DNA of 64,000 nucleotides from Chitinophagaceae bacterium (GCA_016786745.1 JAEUVS010000045.1:1-64000); one strand, 5' to 3'. Shown: positions 1-9,794, counted from the stretch's first letter. Translations and numbers: made by a program. The notes: generated by a model not told the origin, from the letters alone.

Positions 1-1
1 T

Positions 2-1015
2 GCCTATCAGAAAACGGGTAACACGGCGAAGGCTAACGCGATGCGTTCTGAACTCGATACAAAATATGCGGAAAACAAATTTCAGAAGCAAATTTATAAC
101 GCAGTAACGGGCGCCGATAAAAAACAGAAGCAAAAAGTTACTGAGGAATATGAGAAGGTTTACAATCTTTTCATTGAAGGAAAATTTGATGAGGCGCTTG
201 CGGAGAAAAAGATAGCAGACAGTTTATATGGTACTTCGTACTGGACGCCGCAACTGTTGTATATCGAATCCATCTATCACGTACATGCAAAGCAGGATGC
301 CGAAGCGATACGATCGCTGAACAGTCTTGTTGAGCTCTATCCCCAGGAGCCGATTGCAGAAAAAGCAAAAACACTTATAGATGTGCTGGGAAGAAGAAAG
401 GAAATTGAAGATTACCTGGCGAAACTTGAAATAAAAAGAGTGGAGGACACGATTGTTGAAGTGGCCAATGCCAGGCCATTGCGACCTGAGCGTGTGGGAA
501 CTCCTTTGGAGCAGGATACAACCCGGCTGTTGCCAAAAAAACTGAATAATCTCGACACAAATACTACGGGCAGAAAACCGGAAGTAAAAGTAGAGGGACC
601 CGTTGTTAAGAAAGACACCGTGAAGGCTGCGGTTCCCACGGCGTTTACTTTCAGGGTGGAGGCTGCACATTCGGTGATTATTGTTATGGATAAGGTGGAC
701 CCTGTATATGTAACAGAAACCAGGAATGCGTTTAACCGGTATAACCAGGCGAACTACTCCCTTCGACCCGTTGAAATTAACAACCAGGTGTTGAATGATA
801 CGACGCGCCTGGTGGTGATGTCGGGCTTTGATAATGCCGCAATGGCGTTAGACTACATGAAAAAAGTGCAGGCTGCGGCTGCCACGCAGATTGTGCCATG
901 GTTGCCGGCGGGAAAGTATTCGTTCCTGGTTATTAGCGGTGAGAACCTGGAAGTGTTGAAAAACCAGCAGAATCTTGCGGAATACAGGCAGTTTCATCAG
1001 CAGTATATGAGGTAG
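2..1015 (+). CDS. sprE: SprE/PorW-like T9SS lipoprotein, C-terminal part (partial)
   Basis: The reading frame is open to the left edge of the window, so the N-terminus is missing. The visible ~338 residues begin with TPR-like helical sequence (an EGKFDEAL unit, then HAKQDAEAIRSLNSLVELYPQ). A charged Pro/Thr-rich linker follows, and then a C-terminal domain containing VIIVMDKVDPVYVTETRNAF. This combination of TPR repeats and a small C-terminal domain resembles SprE/PorW, the tetratricopeptide lipoprotein of the Bacteroidota type IX secretion system and gliding machinery. The lipobox would lie outside the window. A T9SS cargo protein at 16.6 kb fits. A different TPR lipoprotein cannot be excluded. 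Confidence 0.6.
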   Translation, partial: AYQKTGNTAKANAMRSELDTKYAENKFQKQIYNAVTGADKKQKQKVTEEYEKVYNLFIEGKFDEALAEKKIADSLYGTSYWTPQLLYIESIYHVHAKQDAEAIRSLNSLVELYPQEPIAEKAKTLIDVLGRRKEIEDYLAKLEIKRVEDTIVEVANARPLRPERVGTPLEQDTTRLLPKKLNNLDTNTTGRKPEVKVEGPVVKKDTVKAAVPTAFTFRVEAAHSVIIVMDKVDPVYVTETRNAFNRYNQANYSLRPVEINNQVLNDTTRLVVMSGFDNAAMALDYMKKVQAAAATQIVPWLPAGKYSFLVISGENLEVLKNQQNLAEYRQFHQQYMR

Positions 1016-1330
1016 GTAGCCCTATGGGCCTAAATTTGTCCTTTTTTAAAAAAAATAAAAAAGAAAAGATATTTTCTGGTTTGCGGCCGGCTTTTTTCGA
1101 GGAAAATGCCTGCGGCGTGTTTGAGGCGTTTTAGAAAAGAATAGCGCTGCTATGTGAGCTGTCATTCCGAGCGAAGCGAGGAATCTGCGTTGGACGCTGC
1201 TCCGCCGGTCCTTCGCGCTGTGCGCTCAGGACAAGGATTGTGAAACTTTTAATACCTCATTCACCCGCCAGGCTTGCACATTGCCCAGATAAGCCCGATT
1301 TTTGCACTATTCCTTGTCTAAAAAAAACCT
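1016..1330. other. Intergenic region with repeat, no gene
   Basis: This 315-base gap separates the sprE-like gene from the PBP1A gene. It starts with a short GCCC-TAT-GGGC hairpin and an A/T-rich stretch (1036-1075) that could act as a weak terminator. It then has GC-rich repeat debris around 1107-1125, resembling sequence just after 49343, and one copy of the dispersed palindromic repeat at 1161-1189. The short reading frame at 1240-1452 overlaps the start of the PBP1A gene in another frame and has no recognisable features. Confidence 0.6.
1161..1189 (+). repeat. Dispersed palindromic repeat (REP-like), copy 1
   Basis: GTCATTCCGAGCGAAGCGAG followed by GAATCTGCG. This is a variant of the family whose core elsewhere in the window is GTCATCCCGAGCGAAGCGAG-GGATC; both C-to-T changes in the arms are compensated (CATTCC..GGAATC). 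The inner part CGAGCGAAGCGAG is nearly self-complementary and can form a hairpin. Confidence 0.8.
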
Positions 1331-3730
1331 ATGTCCCGCTCCGTCCGAATTTTCTGGAAAATATTTTTATACGGGTTAGCAGCAATCATCCTGATCATCG
1401 TCCTGATCAACCTGGGCGTGTTTGGAAAGATGCCATCTCTTGCGCAGCTTGAGAACCCTTCCATTACCCTCGCCACCGAAGTGTACGGTGACGATGGCAC
1501 CAGCATGGGCAAATTTTTCAGGGAAAAAGGGAACAGGACATATGTTCAATATAACGATATTTCGAAGCACGTTGTAAACGCTCTTGTAGCCACAGAAGAC
1601 GAGCGTTTCTACGACCATTCCGGCATCGATGGCAAAGCAGTGATCCGCGCGGTTGTGCTGATGGGAAAACAGGGCGGCGGATCAACAATCACCCAGCAGC
1701 TTGCGCTCAACATGTTTTCAGAACGCGCCACCAACCCCGTCGAACGTATTCTTCAGAAAGCAAAAGAATGGATCATCGCTGTGAAGCTTGAAAGAAACTT
1801 CACGAAGCAGGAAATTATTTCTCTCTATCTGAATACTGTTTCATTCAGCGACAATGTTTACGGCATCCGCAATGCTTCAAGAACATTCTTCTCAAAAGAG
1901 CCAGACAGGCTTAACGTGGAAGAAGCCGCGGTACTGATCGGTATGCTTAAGGCTAACGGCATCTTCAATCCCCGCACGAATTACAAAGCATCCTTCGATC
2001 GCCGAAACACGGTGATCGATCAGCTTGTTCGCAACGGGTACCTGGCAGCTCAAACAGGCACGGAACTAAAGAAAAAACCCATCAAACTCAACTATAAAAA
2101 GCTCGATCAAAACAATGGCATAGCGCCTTATTTTCTTGAAGTGGTTCGCGACGAATTGAAAAAGTGGGCTGCCGAAAACGAAAAATCAAATGGCGACAAC
2201 TACGACATCTATGAAGATGGATTGCGTGTGTATACGACAATAAATCCGCGCATGCAGTTGTATGCCGAAGAAGCTGTTGCACGAAATATTCCGAATCTGC
2301 AGAAAGTTTTGAGCGCGCAGCGAAGCGTTAAAACAGATGCGGTGTGGAAAGGTCATGACAACATTCTTGAAGCGGCAATGAAGGCGAGCGACCGGTGGAA
2401 AGGCATGAAGGCAGAAGGATTTAGTGAAGAAGATATCCGGAAAAGCTTCAAAGCGAAAACGCAGATGAAAGTTTTCGCATGGAACTCGAACAGGGAGAAA
2501 GATACGGTGATGACGCCGCTCGATTCCATCAGGTACCACCGCGAAATGCTGCAAACAGCATTCATGGTGATGGATCCGCTTACAGGACATGTGAAAGCGT
2601 GGGTCGGCGGAATTGATTTCAAAAACTATAAGTACGACCACGTAAATATTAAAACAAAAAGACAGGTTGGTTCATCTATCAAGCCGTTTCTTTATGCGTT
2701 GGCAGTAGAAGAATTTGGATTCACACCCGAAACAGAATGTGAGGCAGTGGCGCAGTATTTTCCCGGCTCAGGGTGGGTTCCGGCGAACAAGAGAACCGAC
2801 CGTGAAGGAACAAGAACGTTGGCAACGGGACTTACATGGTCAATTAATGAAGTGGCCGCCTACCTTATAAAGCAAACCACACCCGAGCGTTTCGCGGAAT
2901 TTATCAAGCAGATCAATATACCAACGAAGGTTCAGCCTTATCCCTCCATTAGCCTCGGCTCCTGCGACCTGTCGCTCTATGAAATGATGTGGGGATATAC
3001 AATGTTTCCAGGCGGTGGATTTAGTACAAAACCTCTTTACATTACCCGCATCGAAGATAAAAACGGTAACATCCTCGCCCGTTTCGATACGCAACGCAAG
3101 GAAGTAATCAGCCAGAATACTGCCTATACGATGGCGAGAATGTTGCAGGGACCCGTTGATGTTGGTACCGCGGCCGGACTTCGTTCACGGTTAGGGGTAG
3201 CCGAAATGGGCGGAAAAACAGGAACCACCAACGATAACTCCGACGCATGGTTTATTGGGTTTACCCCGCAGCTGTCGGCAGGCGTATGGATTGGTTGCGA
3301 TAACAGGTTCATCAGGCTCGAAGGCGGCCTCGGATATGGCGGACAGGCGGCACGTCCGATCTGGGAATATTTTTTCAAGAAAGTATTTGAAGATAAAACA
3401 CTCGGCCTCGACAAGCAGGCGAAGTTTGTACAGCCGGAAAATATGAGAAGTGAAATGCTGTACGATTGGATGAGGATACAGGACCAGGCACCTCCGGGAG
3501 CGGAAGGTGTTGATGAAGGTATTGGTAAACCGGATGATTTCTTTGGCAACCCTGCTGAGGAAAATGATGTGCCCGTTGAATCGCAGCTTTCGCTTGAAGA
3601 GCAGAAAGTGCTTAAAGAAGCAACAAGCAAAAAAGTAGATACGCCGAAAGCTGTGATGCCGCCAAAAGAAGAAAAGAAAAAGAAAGGATTTTTGCGAAGG
3701 CTTTTTGGCGGAAAGAAAGATAAAGACTAG
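1331..3730 (+). CDS. Penicillin-binding protein 1A (class A PBP)
   Basis: Bifunctional peptidoglycan glycosyltransferase/transpeptidase of 799 residues, a usual length for the family. One N-terminal membrane segment (about residues 7-30) anchors it in the inner membrane. The GT51 domain follows, with the catalytic EDERFYDHSG motif near residue 89 and GGGSTITQQLALN downstream. The penicillin-binding domain has SSIK (SxxK near 448), SIN and KTGTT (near 629). The C-terminus is a Lys-rich basic tail (KEEKKKKGFLRRLFGGKK), typical of Bacteroidota PBP1A. The ATG at 1331 sits just before the hydrophobic segment. Its TAG stop shares a CTAG palindrome with the stop of the convergent gene at 3727. Confidence 0.95.
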   Translation: MSRSVRIFWKIFLYGLAAIILIIVLINLGVFGKMPSLAQLENPSITLATEVYGDDGTSMGKFFREKGNRTYVQYNDISKHVVNALVATEDERFYDHSGIDGKAVIRAVVLMGKQGGGSTITQQLALNMFSERATNPVERILQKAKEWIIAVKLERNFTKQEIISLYLNTVSFSDNVYGIRNASRTFFSKEPDRLNVEEAAVLIGMLKANGIFNPRTNYKASFDRRNTVIDQLVRNGYLAAQTGTELKKKPIKLNYKKLDQNNGIAPYFLEVVRDELKKWAAENEKSNGDNYDIYEDGLRVYTTINPRMQLYAEEAVARNIPNLQKVLSAQRSVKTDAVWKGHDNILEAAMKASDRWKGMKAEGFSEEDIRKSFKAKTQMKVFAWNSNREKDTVMTPLDSIRYHREMLQTAFMVMDPLTGHVKAWVGGIDFKNYKYDHVNIKTKRQVGSSIKPFLYALAVEEFGFTPETECEAVAQYFPGSGWVPANKRTDREGTRTLATGLTWSINEVAAYLIKQTTPERFAEFIKQINIPTKVQPYPSISLGSCDLSLYEMMWGYTMFPGGGFSTKPLYITRIEDKNGNILARFDTQRKEVISQNTAYTMARMLQGPVDVGTAAGLRSRLGVAEMGGKTGTTNDNSDAWFIGFTPQLSAGVWIGCDNRFIRLEGGLGYGGQAARPIWEYFFKKVFEDKTLGLDKQAKFVQPENMRSEMLYDWMRIQDQAPPGAEGVDEGIGKPDDFFGNPAEENDVPVESQLSLEEQKVLKEATSKKVDTPKAVMPPKEEKKKKGFLRRLFGGKKDKD

Positions 3731-4317
3731 GACCTTCTCCCGATATTTCCTACTAAGCCAATGCTATGTATAAAATGATAGTTGGCCGCTTCTGAAACAG
3801 CTATCCTGTATTGCGAATTGATTAGCAAATACGCTTCTCCAAAAAAACTTATTTGGATTCCAACTCCCGCGGGAATGAATGTTCCCCAGTAATCCTGGTA
3901 CTTCGATATGCCAACACCCACCTGTATATAAGGAACAAACCAGTATTTATCAGGTAACATCTTTCCTCTTATAGACGCATCGAGTTCAAGCAACAGGTAA
4001 TCACTACCCGATTCAGGCTTATCCCTGAAAGGATAGGAAAGAAATGATCCCGCAATTGTAGAAGAAAAATCAAAAGTTTCTGAGATACCGTTACCATAAC
4101 TTATCGCAAGACCCTGCGACATATCCTTAAGCTTTCCAAAGCGTTTATCTTTTAATACAGACGAAAGTGAAGATGAACGAATCAGCTGCGCTGTTGCAAA
4201 ATCGTTGAACACAAAGTGAATGCCGAGCGTAGCCGGTTGCTTATATGATTTTTCCTGCCCGAGGCCTGCAACATAAAATTGAAACAATGTAAAAGAAGTG
4301 AGTATGAATCTCTTCAT
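3727..4317 (-). CDS. Hypothetical outer-membrane/periplasmic protein
   Basis: 196 residues starting with a signal-peptide-like stretch (MKRFILTSFTLFQFYVAGLG). The rest is rich in aromatic and alternating polar residues (YWFVPYIQVGVGISKYQDYW, SFFGEAYLLINSQYRIAV), as expected for a small beta-barrel such as the PorT/OmpW-like families. I recognise no named family. It converges on PBP1A, and the two TAG stops overlap in one CTAG. Another exported beta-rich fold is possible. Confidence 0.6.
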   Translation of the reverse strand: MKRFILTSFTLFQFYVAGLGQEKSYKQPATLGIHFVFNDFATAQLIRSSSLSSVLKDKRFGKLKDMSQGLAISYGNGISETFDFSSTIAGSFLSYPFRDKPESGSDYLLLELDASIRGKMLPDKYWFVPYIQVGVGISKYQDYWGTFIPAGVGIQISFFGEAYLLINSQYRIAVSEAANYHFIHSIGLVGNIGRRS

Positions 4318-4365
4318 AAAAGTCGCTTGGATAGGAGCTTAGGTAACTGAATTTCCGAAAATATT

Positions 4366-4770
4366 TCAATCCTTCAAAACTTCTACCCTAACCCTTGTGA
4401 TACCACGTCCTATATAACCAAGTTTAGCTGCTGCTGCTCTGCTCAGGTCAACAAGCCTTGTATTGCGGTGATGCAGCCTGTCGTTCACCCTGACAATTAC
4501 TGACCGTTTGTTGCGAAGATTGGTAACTTTTATTCGTGTTCCGAGAGGAAGGCGGTTATGTGCGGCCGTCATTTTTTCCTGGTCATATTTTTCACCACTT
4601 GCGGTGGGGCGGCCCTGGAATTTAGAATGATAATAGCTTGCCACGCCGGTTTCCGTCGAAGGAACAGGGGTCTTCCGGTGCATTCGCCTGATGCTGTCTG
4701 CAGCTGATTGTGCATGCAAACCGCCCCAGGCCTGCGTTAGCAGGATCAAGGCAAGCAGTGTTCGAATCAT
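4366..4770 (-). CDS. RlpA-like double-psi beta-barrel protein
   Basis: 134 residues: a signal peptide (MIRTLLALILLTQAWGGLHA) followed by one RlpA-like double-psi beta-barrel domain. Family motifs are GVASYYHSKFQGRPTASGE, MTAAHNRLPLGTRIKVTNL and VIVRVNDR, the last carrying the Asp important in RlpA lytic transglycosylases. No SPOR domain is present, so this is the minimal form common in Bacteroidota. It probably acts on peptidoglycan in the periplasm. It lies 3 bases downstream of the L,D-transpeptidase gene, so the two wall enzymes are very likely cotranscribed. Confidence 0.88.
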   Translation of the reverse strand: MIRTLLALILLTQAWGGLHAQSAADSIRRMHRKTPVPSTETGVASYYHSKFQGRPTASGEKYDQEKMTAAHNRLPLGTRIKVTNLRNKRSVIVRVNDRLHHRNTRLVDLSRAAAAKLGYIGRGITRVRVEVLKD

Positions 4771-4773
4771 TGA

Positions 4774-6471
4774 TTAGTTTATGTATCTGGAAAAATACTT
4801 TTCAGCCAGTATTTTATCTTCACCATAAATATCATCATAGAACCTCATCCTTCCGTCTGACCCTTCACAGGTAAAATACCTGATAAACAACGGCACTTTC
4901 TTAAAGCCCGACACCACATGTTTTTCCTGTCGCACGATCCATCTCGCAAGGGTATCGGTATTATATTTTATCGTGTCGTTACGCACCAGGAAATGCGCGA
5001 GATCTCTCCAATCCTGCACACGCACACAACCATGGCTCAGTGCCCTCATCGTTTTTGAGAACATCCACCTCGCGTTGGTATCATGAAGGTACACAGCGTA
5101 TTTGTTTCTGAAATTGAATTTCAGCACACCAAGCGAATTGTTGTCGCCCTCCTTCTGCTTGATCAGGTAGGGAAAGTAATTCTTATTCAGCTTTTTCCAT
5201 TTGATAGTTTTAGGATCAAGAACACTGTCGTTCTTATCTACCACCATCAAATTTTGCCTGGTAAGGTAAGAGGTGTCTTTCAGGTACGACGGAATTATTT
5301 CTTTAAACACAATACTTAGCGGCACCGTCCACTGCGGATAAGTAATAAAGTTTGAAATATCGGATTGCAGTTCAGGTGTTCTCGTTTGTGTTGCACCAAC
5401 AATCACTCTTGAGTCCATCGCAAGCGTATCGTTGTCCATCACTTTGAGATAAAAGGATGGAATGTTCACCCATACATATGTTGTGGGCATTGTGTCGGGC
5501 ATCAGTTTGTATTTGTCGAGATTTAATGCCACACGTTTATACCGTTCCCATTCCGTATCATTCAAACTTTTAACGGTGTTGTCATTGATCCTTCCTGTCT
5601 TCTTCAGTTTCTTCGCCACCTGGTATTTGCTTATCGCTTTCCTGAAGTCGGCAGTATCCATCGACGGTGGAAGCGAATCGAGAATGTTTTCTTCGAACAA
5701 CCTGTTTTTTAACTGCTCAAAAAACTTACCGGAATCAGTATATGGATACTCCAGGTAAGTGTACTTTTTAAGTTCAATTGAATCGAGATAATTCTGCAAT
5801 GCATCGCGCAGCGCCACGTATCCGCGAAGCTGTGGTTCAAGGTCGTTTAAAACAGATTTCACCGTTTTTGTTTCGACCGCCCTGCCGATAGACGCCAGGT
5901 AAATACTGTCGAAGTTGATTGCTGTATCTTTTCTTGATGTACTGTCATATGGCAACCTGCCCCGCTTAAGGTGAGCCGCAATTTTCAGAAACGCATCGGT
6001 CATCAGCACATCCGCCCGCGACCATAATGCCGCGTCTTTGTGAGCAAGTGTATCGGATTTTATCTGCTGGTGAATACCATCCAACTCATTCAGGTGATAC
6101 TCCGCAGGAAACAACCCGTACTGCATCGATCCCTTTATAAAATGATTGAGAGAATCGCCGATGTTGTTCCACCTGCCTTCCGACGACCAGATAGCTGTGT
6201 AGTTATTTTTGTTATATATGTCCTTTACCAGGTTCAGCGAAGTGATAGAAGACGTATCGTTGATCTTACCATTGTTTTCGACGGCATACGACACAAGCGT
6301 ATTCAAATTTTTTGTAAGACGTTCAGGGAAAAGTTCCTGTTGTTTAACGATGTCTTTTTCGTTGGGTTTATCGTCGCTGCCGCACGACCAGGCAAAAAGG
6401 CATGCACATGCGAAAAGGAGTAGCCTGACAGGTATTTTCAATGTCTTTGTGGAACCGAAATTGGATTTCAT
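4774..6471 (-). CDS. L,D-transpeptidase lipoprotein (YcbB-like)
   Basis: 565 residues with a lipoprotein signal (LLLFACACLFAWSC, then GSDDK). A helical scaffold and a peptidoglycan-binding-like region (around 250-310) are followed by a YkuD catalytic domain ending in MRALSHGCVRVQDWRDLAHF, whose Cys is the nucleophile of 3-3 cross-linking L,D-transpeptidases. Size and architecture match the large YcbB/LdtD type rather than the short ErfK type. The gene is 40 bases downstream of aroC on the same strand and 3 bases upstream of the RlpA-like gene, so readthrough from the aromatic cluster is possible. No terminator is evident between aroC and it. Confidence 0.92.
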   Translation of the reverse strand: MKSNFGSTKTLKIPVRLLLFACACLFAWSCGSDDKPNEKDIVKQQELFPERLTKNLNTLVSYAVENNGKINDTSSITSLNLVKDIYNKNNYTAIWSSEGRWNNIGDSLNHFIKGSMQYGLFPAEYHLNELDGIHQQIKSDTLAHKDAALWSRADVLMTDAFLKIAAHLKRGRLPYDSTSRKDTAINFDSIYLASIGRAVETKTVKSVLNDLEPQLRGYVALRDALQNYLDSIELKKYTYLEYPYTDSGKFFEQLKNRLFEENILDSLPPSMDTADFRKAISKYQVAKKLKKTGRINDNTVKSLNDTEWERYKRVALNLDKYKLMPDTMPTTYVWVNIPSFYLKVMDNDTLAMDSRVIVGATQTRTPELQSDISNFITYPQWTVPLSIVFKEIIPSYLKDTSYLTRQNLMVVDKNDSVLDPKTIKWKKLNKNYFPYLIKQKEGDNNSLGVLKFNFRNKYAVYLHDTNARWMFSKTMRALSHGCVRVQDWRDLAHFLVRNDTIKYNTDTLARWIVRQEKHVVSGFKKVPLFIRYFTCEGSDGRMRFYDDIYGEDKILAEKYFSRYIN

Positions 6472-6511
6472 TCCTTCAATTATAGTAAAATGAATTGACT
6501 TTCCTGAATAT

Positions 6512-7516
6512 TTAACTGTTTAATATTCGCGGAATATGCCGTTCAAGCATAAGCAAATCAGCAAGTACGATGGCAGTGACCGCCTCCAGTACCACGGGTA
6601 CTCTCAACGCTATGCAGAGGTCATGCCGTCCTTTAACGGAAAAGGCCTCCACATTATTGGTTTCGAGGTTAAGTGTTTGCTGCTCTTTGGGGGTCGAAGA
6701 TGTAGGTTTTATGGCAATCCTGAATACAAGTTCGTTTCCGTTGGTCAGTCCGCCCACAATGCCACCGGCGTGATTGGTGCGCGTTTTACCGGTAGTGTCC
6801 TCTATGGCATCGTTATGTTCCGATCCAAACATTCGTGCGGCCGCAAAGCCGGTACCGAATTCCACACCTCTTACGGCAGGGATCGCAAATACTGCGTGGG
6901 CGAGCAATGATTCGGCTGAATCGAAAAAGGGCTCTCCGAGTCCTGCTGGCAACCCGCTTACCCGGCACTCCACGATACCTCCTACCGAATCCTTGGCGTC
7001 GATCGCGCGCTGCAGTCCCTTTTCTGTATCTTTTTCACCGGCTACCTCGCTGATAGTAGCTTCTACAGATAATTTTAAAGAAGAAAGCAGTTTTTTCGCT
7101 ATTACTCCCGCTGCTACAAGGCACACTGTAAGCCTTCCGCTGAAATGACCGCCACCCCGAAAGTCTTCAAATCCGCCAAACTTTTGCCTCGCGACCATAT
7201 CCGCATGCCCGGGTCGTGGAACGGCGCGTTGCTTCGAATAATCTGATGATCGCGTGTTGTTGTTTTCGAATAGAATCGTTACCGGGGCACCTGTGGTTGT
7301 GTTATTAAATACGCCACTTTTAAAAAATGGAATGTCGTCTTCCTTTCGCGGCGTGGTTCCCTTTTGAACACCGCCTTTCCTTCTTTCAATATCTACATTA
7401 AAATCTTCAGGTGATAAGGATAATCCGGCAGGGCAACCGTCGATGTTAATACCGACGCTCTCGCCGTGCGACTCGCCGAAAATTGTTACGCGGAAAATGC
7501 GGCCGAATGAATTCAT
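6512..7516 (-). CDS. aroC: Chorismate synthase
   Basis: Last step of the shikimate pathway: EPSP to chorismate, using reduced FMN. The 334 residues begin MNSFGRIFRVTIFGESHGES, the family N-terminal signature. RPGHADMVARQKFGGFEDFRGGGHFSGR follows around residues 100-130 (FMN/substrate site), then GGIVGGLTNGNELVFR. Length is slightly short of the usual ~350-360 but all core motifs are present. The start ATG overlaps the aroA stop as ATGA, indicating translational coupling. Confidence 0.96.
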   Translation of the reverse strand: MNSFGRIFRVTIFGESHGESVGINIDGCPAGLSLSPEDFNVDIERRKGGVQKGTTPRKEDDIPFFKSGVFNNTTTGAPVTILFENNNTRSSDYSKQRAVPRPGHADMVARQKFGGFEDFRGGGHFSGRLTVCLVAAGVIAKKLLSSLKLSVEATISEVAGEKDTEKGLQRAIDAKDSVGGIVECRVSGLPAGLGEPFFDSAESLLAHAVFAIPAVRGVEFGTGFAAARMFGSEHNDAIEDTTGKTRTNHAGGIVGGLTNGNELVFRIAIKPTSSTPKEQQTLNLETNNVEAFSVKGRHDLCIALRVPVVLEAVTAIVLADLLMLERHIPRILNS

Positions 7517-8766
7517 TTGATTTGAATAGAATTTATTTTATCGTAGAAATCAGGGAACGACTTATCTATTGCCTCCGCTTCCTCAATAACAGTTTCTCCT
7601 TCTGCTTTCAGCGCCGCAACTGCGCAAGCCATTGCTATGCGATGATCGTGACGAGAATGCACGCGGGCGCCATTTAATTTACCACCACCATGCACCCGCA
7701 TCAGGTCGCCGGCGAGATCGATAGTAACGCCCATTTTTGAAAACTCTTCCTGCAGCGTAACGCCTCGGTTACTTTCTTTGTGCGCAAGGCGCGTTACACC
7801 TTTTATTTGTGTTGTGCCCTCACAGAAACTCGCAAGCGATACCAGCGGCGGAAACAGGTCTGGACAATCTGTGGCGTCAAATAGAAATCCTTTCAATTCA
7901 CCGGGCCAGACAGTAATCGCATTGGCGCTGTTTCTTATTCCTGCGCCCGAAGCTTCAAGTGCTTTCATGATTGCCCTGTCTGCCTGCGTAGAGGAAGTGC
8001 TCAAACCTTCTACAGTAATCTTGCCCGCAATCGCGCCCGACACAAGCAAAAACGCACCACCACTCCAGTCGCCCTCTACAGTGTAAGTGCCCGGCTTAAA
8101 GCCACCGGCATGGATGAACCGGAATTTTTCGTAATTAATATTTTCTACCTCAATTCCGAATTTTTTCATCACATCAAGTGTGAGATCGATGTATGGTTTG
8201 CTCTTGAGGTTGTTTACTTTTATTTCAACACCGGATGCGCCTGCGGCAGCATAGGCCATTAATAATCCTGTAAGAAACTGTGAACTCAGTGAGCCGTCGA
8301 TTTCGATATTCGCGGGCTCCAGTGGTCCCGTAATCTTTATGGGAAGATGTCCGTTGTTCGATTTTACCTGTATACCGATTTTCGGGAAAATTTCGTCGAA
8401 GAAATGCATTGGTCTTTTTAACAAACTTCCCGAACCGTTTATCGTCAGTTGTTTTTTGCTCAATGCCGCCAATGGTGTGAACATCCTTATACCAAGACCG
8501 CTTTCTCCACAATTGATAGCAGAAGATACCGGGGCGACGCCATCACTTTCTATAACAATCTCATGAGTTGTATTTGAAATAATACGCGCGCCAAGTTTTT
8601 CAATCACATCAAGCGCGGCGAGATCATCATTCGAAGAACCTGGATTTTTGATTGTTGTAGTACCCTTCGATAATAAAGCCGCGGCGCATGCGCGCTGCAT
8701 CGAACTTTTCGAAGCGGGCGCCACAACAGTACCGCTAACACCTGAAGGATTTATTTTTACCACCAT
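7513..8766 (-). CDS. aroA: 3-phosphoshikimate 1-carboxyvinyltransferase (EPSP synthase)
   Basis: Condenses shikimate-3-phosphate with PEP in the cytoplasm. 417 residues with the duplicated inside-out barrel. Motifs are PASKSSMQRACAAALLSKG near the N-terminus (substrate-binding Lys/Ser), NCGESGLGIRMFTPLAAL, DGSLSSQFLTGLLMA, and a C-terminal half with LAHKESNRGVTLQEEFSKMG and RVHSRHDHRIAMACAVAALK. It sits between aroB (2-base gap) and aroC (4-base overlap), in the expected operon order. Confidence 0.96.
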   Translation of the reverse strand: MVVKINPSGVSGTVVAPASKSSMQRACAAALLSKGTTTIKNPGSSNDDLAALDVIEKLGARIISNTTHEIVIESDGVAPVSSAINCGESGLGIRMFTPLAALSKKQLTINGSGSLLKRPMHFFDEIFPKIGIQVKSNNGHLPIKITGPLEPANIEIDGSLSSQFLTGLLMAYAAAGASGVEIKVNNLKSKPYIDLTLDVMKKFGIEVENINYEKFRFIHAGGFKPGTYTVEGDWSGGAFLLVSGAIAGKITVEGLSTSSTQADRAIMKALEASGAGIRNSANAITVWPGELKGFLFDATDCPDLFPPLVSLASFCEGTTQIKGVTRLAHKESNRGVTLQEEFSKMGVTIDLAGDLMRVHGGGKLNGARVHSRHDHRIAMACAVAALKAEGETVIEEAEAIDKSFPDFYDKINSIQIK

Positions 8767-8768
8767 GC

Positions 8769-9788
8769 TTAATAATTATTTACCAGGCTCTCCAGTTTAT
8801 TGAGCTCGATTTTTTTCGTCACGGCTTTACCAATATCGGCAAGCAAAACATAGTTGATAAAAGTGTTTACCTTTTTCTTGTCCATCCGAAGCACTTCAAA
8901 CACTTTCTTCTTATCTACCTTCATATCCACGGGTAAACCATACTTCTGCAGAAGATCGATTACACGCTGCGTCTGCGAAAATTCTGTCAGCTCTTCCGAC
9001 AAACGGCACGCCATCACCATCCCGATAGCCACTGCATTTCCGTGGGGCAGGTTGTAATTCGTTTCGATCGCATGCCCCCAGGTATGACCAAAGTTCAGCA
9101 ACTTTCTTTCTCCCTGCTCAAACTCATCTGTCATCACCACCTTCGATTTGATCATCGCATTACGCTGGATCAGTTTACTGAGCGCGTCTTTATCCTGGCG
9201 GTAGAATTTCAAATCATTCTGCTCAAGTTCTTTGAACAAAGTGGCATCTTTTATACAAGCATGCTTGATGATTTCAGCGAAACCGTTCACCCATTCCCTT
9301 AAGGGCAGGCTTTTGAGAAATGAGCTGTCGTAGAGTAAGAAATCGGGTTGCCTGATGGTTCCTGCAAGATTTTTATAGGGACCGACATCGATGCCGTTCT
9401 TTCCACCTATTGAAGCATCGACCATCGCGAGAAGAGATACCGGGACGAATCCGAATTTTATTCCACGCATGTAAATTGAAGCGGCATAACCGGTAATGTC
9501 GGTTACAACACCACCGCCCACTCCTACTAAAAATGATTTTCTGTCGGCGCCATAGTCAATCAACTGCTGAATGATTGAATCGACAGTAGACTGAATTTTA
9601 TTTTCTTCGCCAGGTTCGAGTACGATCGTTTTCCAGTGGCGGAACTTTCGCCCGTGCGACTGGTAAATATTTTCATCGGTAATAATCACTCCTTTCGAAG
9701 GGTCAACCAACTGATCCAGAACTCCAAACTCTGCGTTGAAATAATAGGCAGTTTTCTTTTCGGAAAATGTGTATGTTTTACGAAGCAT
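8769..9788 (-). CDS. aroB: 3-dehydroquinate synthase
   Basis: Converts DAHP to 3-dehydroquinate, NAD- and metal-dependent. 339 residues. Motifs are FLVGVGGGVVTDITGYAAS (nucleotide site), PVSLLAMVDASIGGKNGID, NGFAEIIKHACIKD and LNFGHTWGHAIE with the metal-binding His residues. The start ATG lies just 6 bases after the aroG-type gene stop. The cluster lacks aroD and aroE, while aroK is present separately at 42.9 kb. Confidence 0.96.
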   Translation of the reverse strand: MLRKTYTFSEKKTAYYFNAEFGVLDQLVDPSKGVIITDENIYQSHGRKFRHWKTIVLEPGEENKIQSTVDSIIQQLIDYGADRKSFLVGVGGGVVTDITGYAASIYMRGIKFGFVPVSLLAMVDASIGGKNGIDVGPYKNLAGTIRQPDFLLYDSSFLKSLPLREWVNGFAEIIKHACIKDATLFKELEQNDLKFYRQDKDALSKLIQRNAMIKSKVVMTDEFEQGERKLLNFGHTWGHAIETNYNLPHGNAVAIGMVMACRLSEELTEFSQTQRVIDLLQKYGLPVDMKVDKKKVFEVLRMDKKKVNTFINYVLLADIGKAVTKKIELNKLESLVNNY

Positions 9789-9794
9789 TAAATC

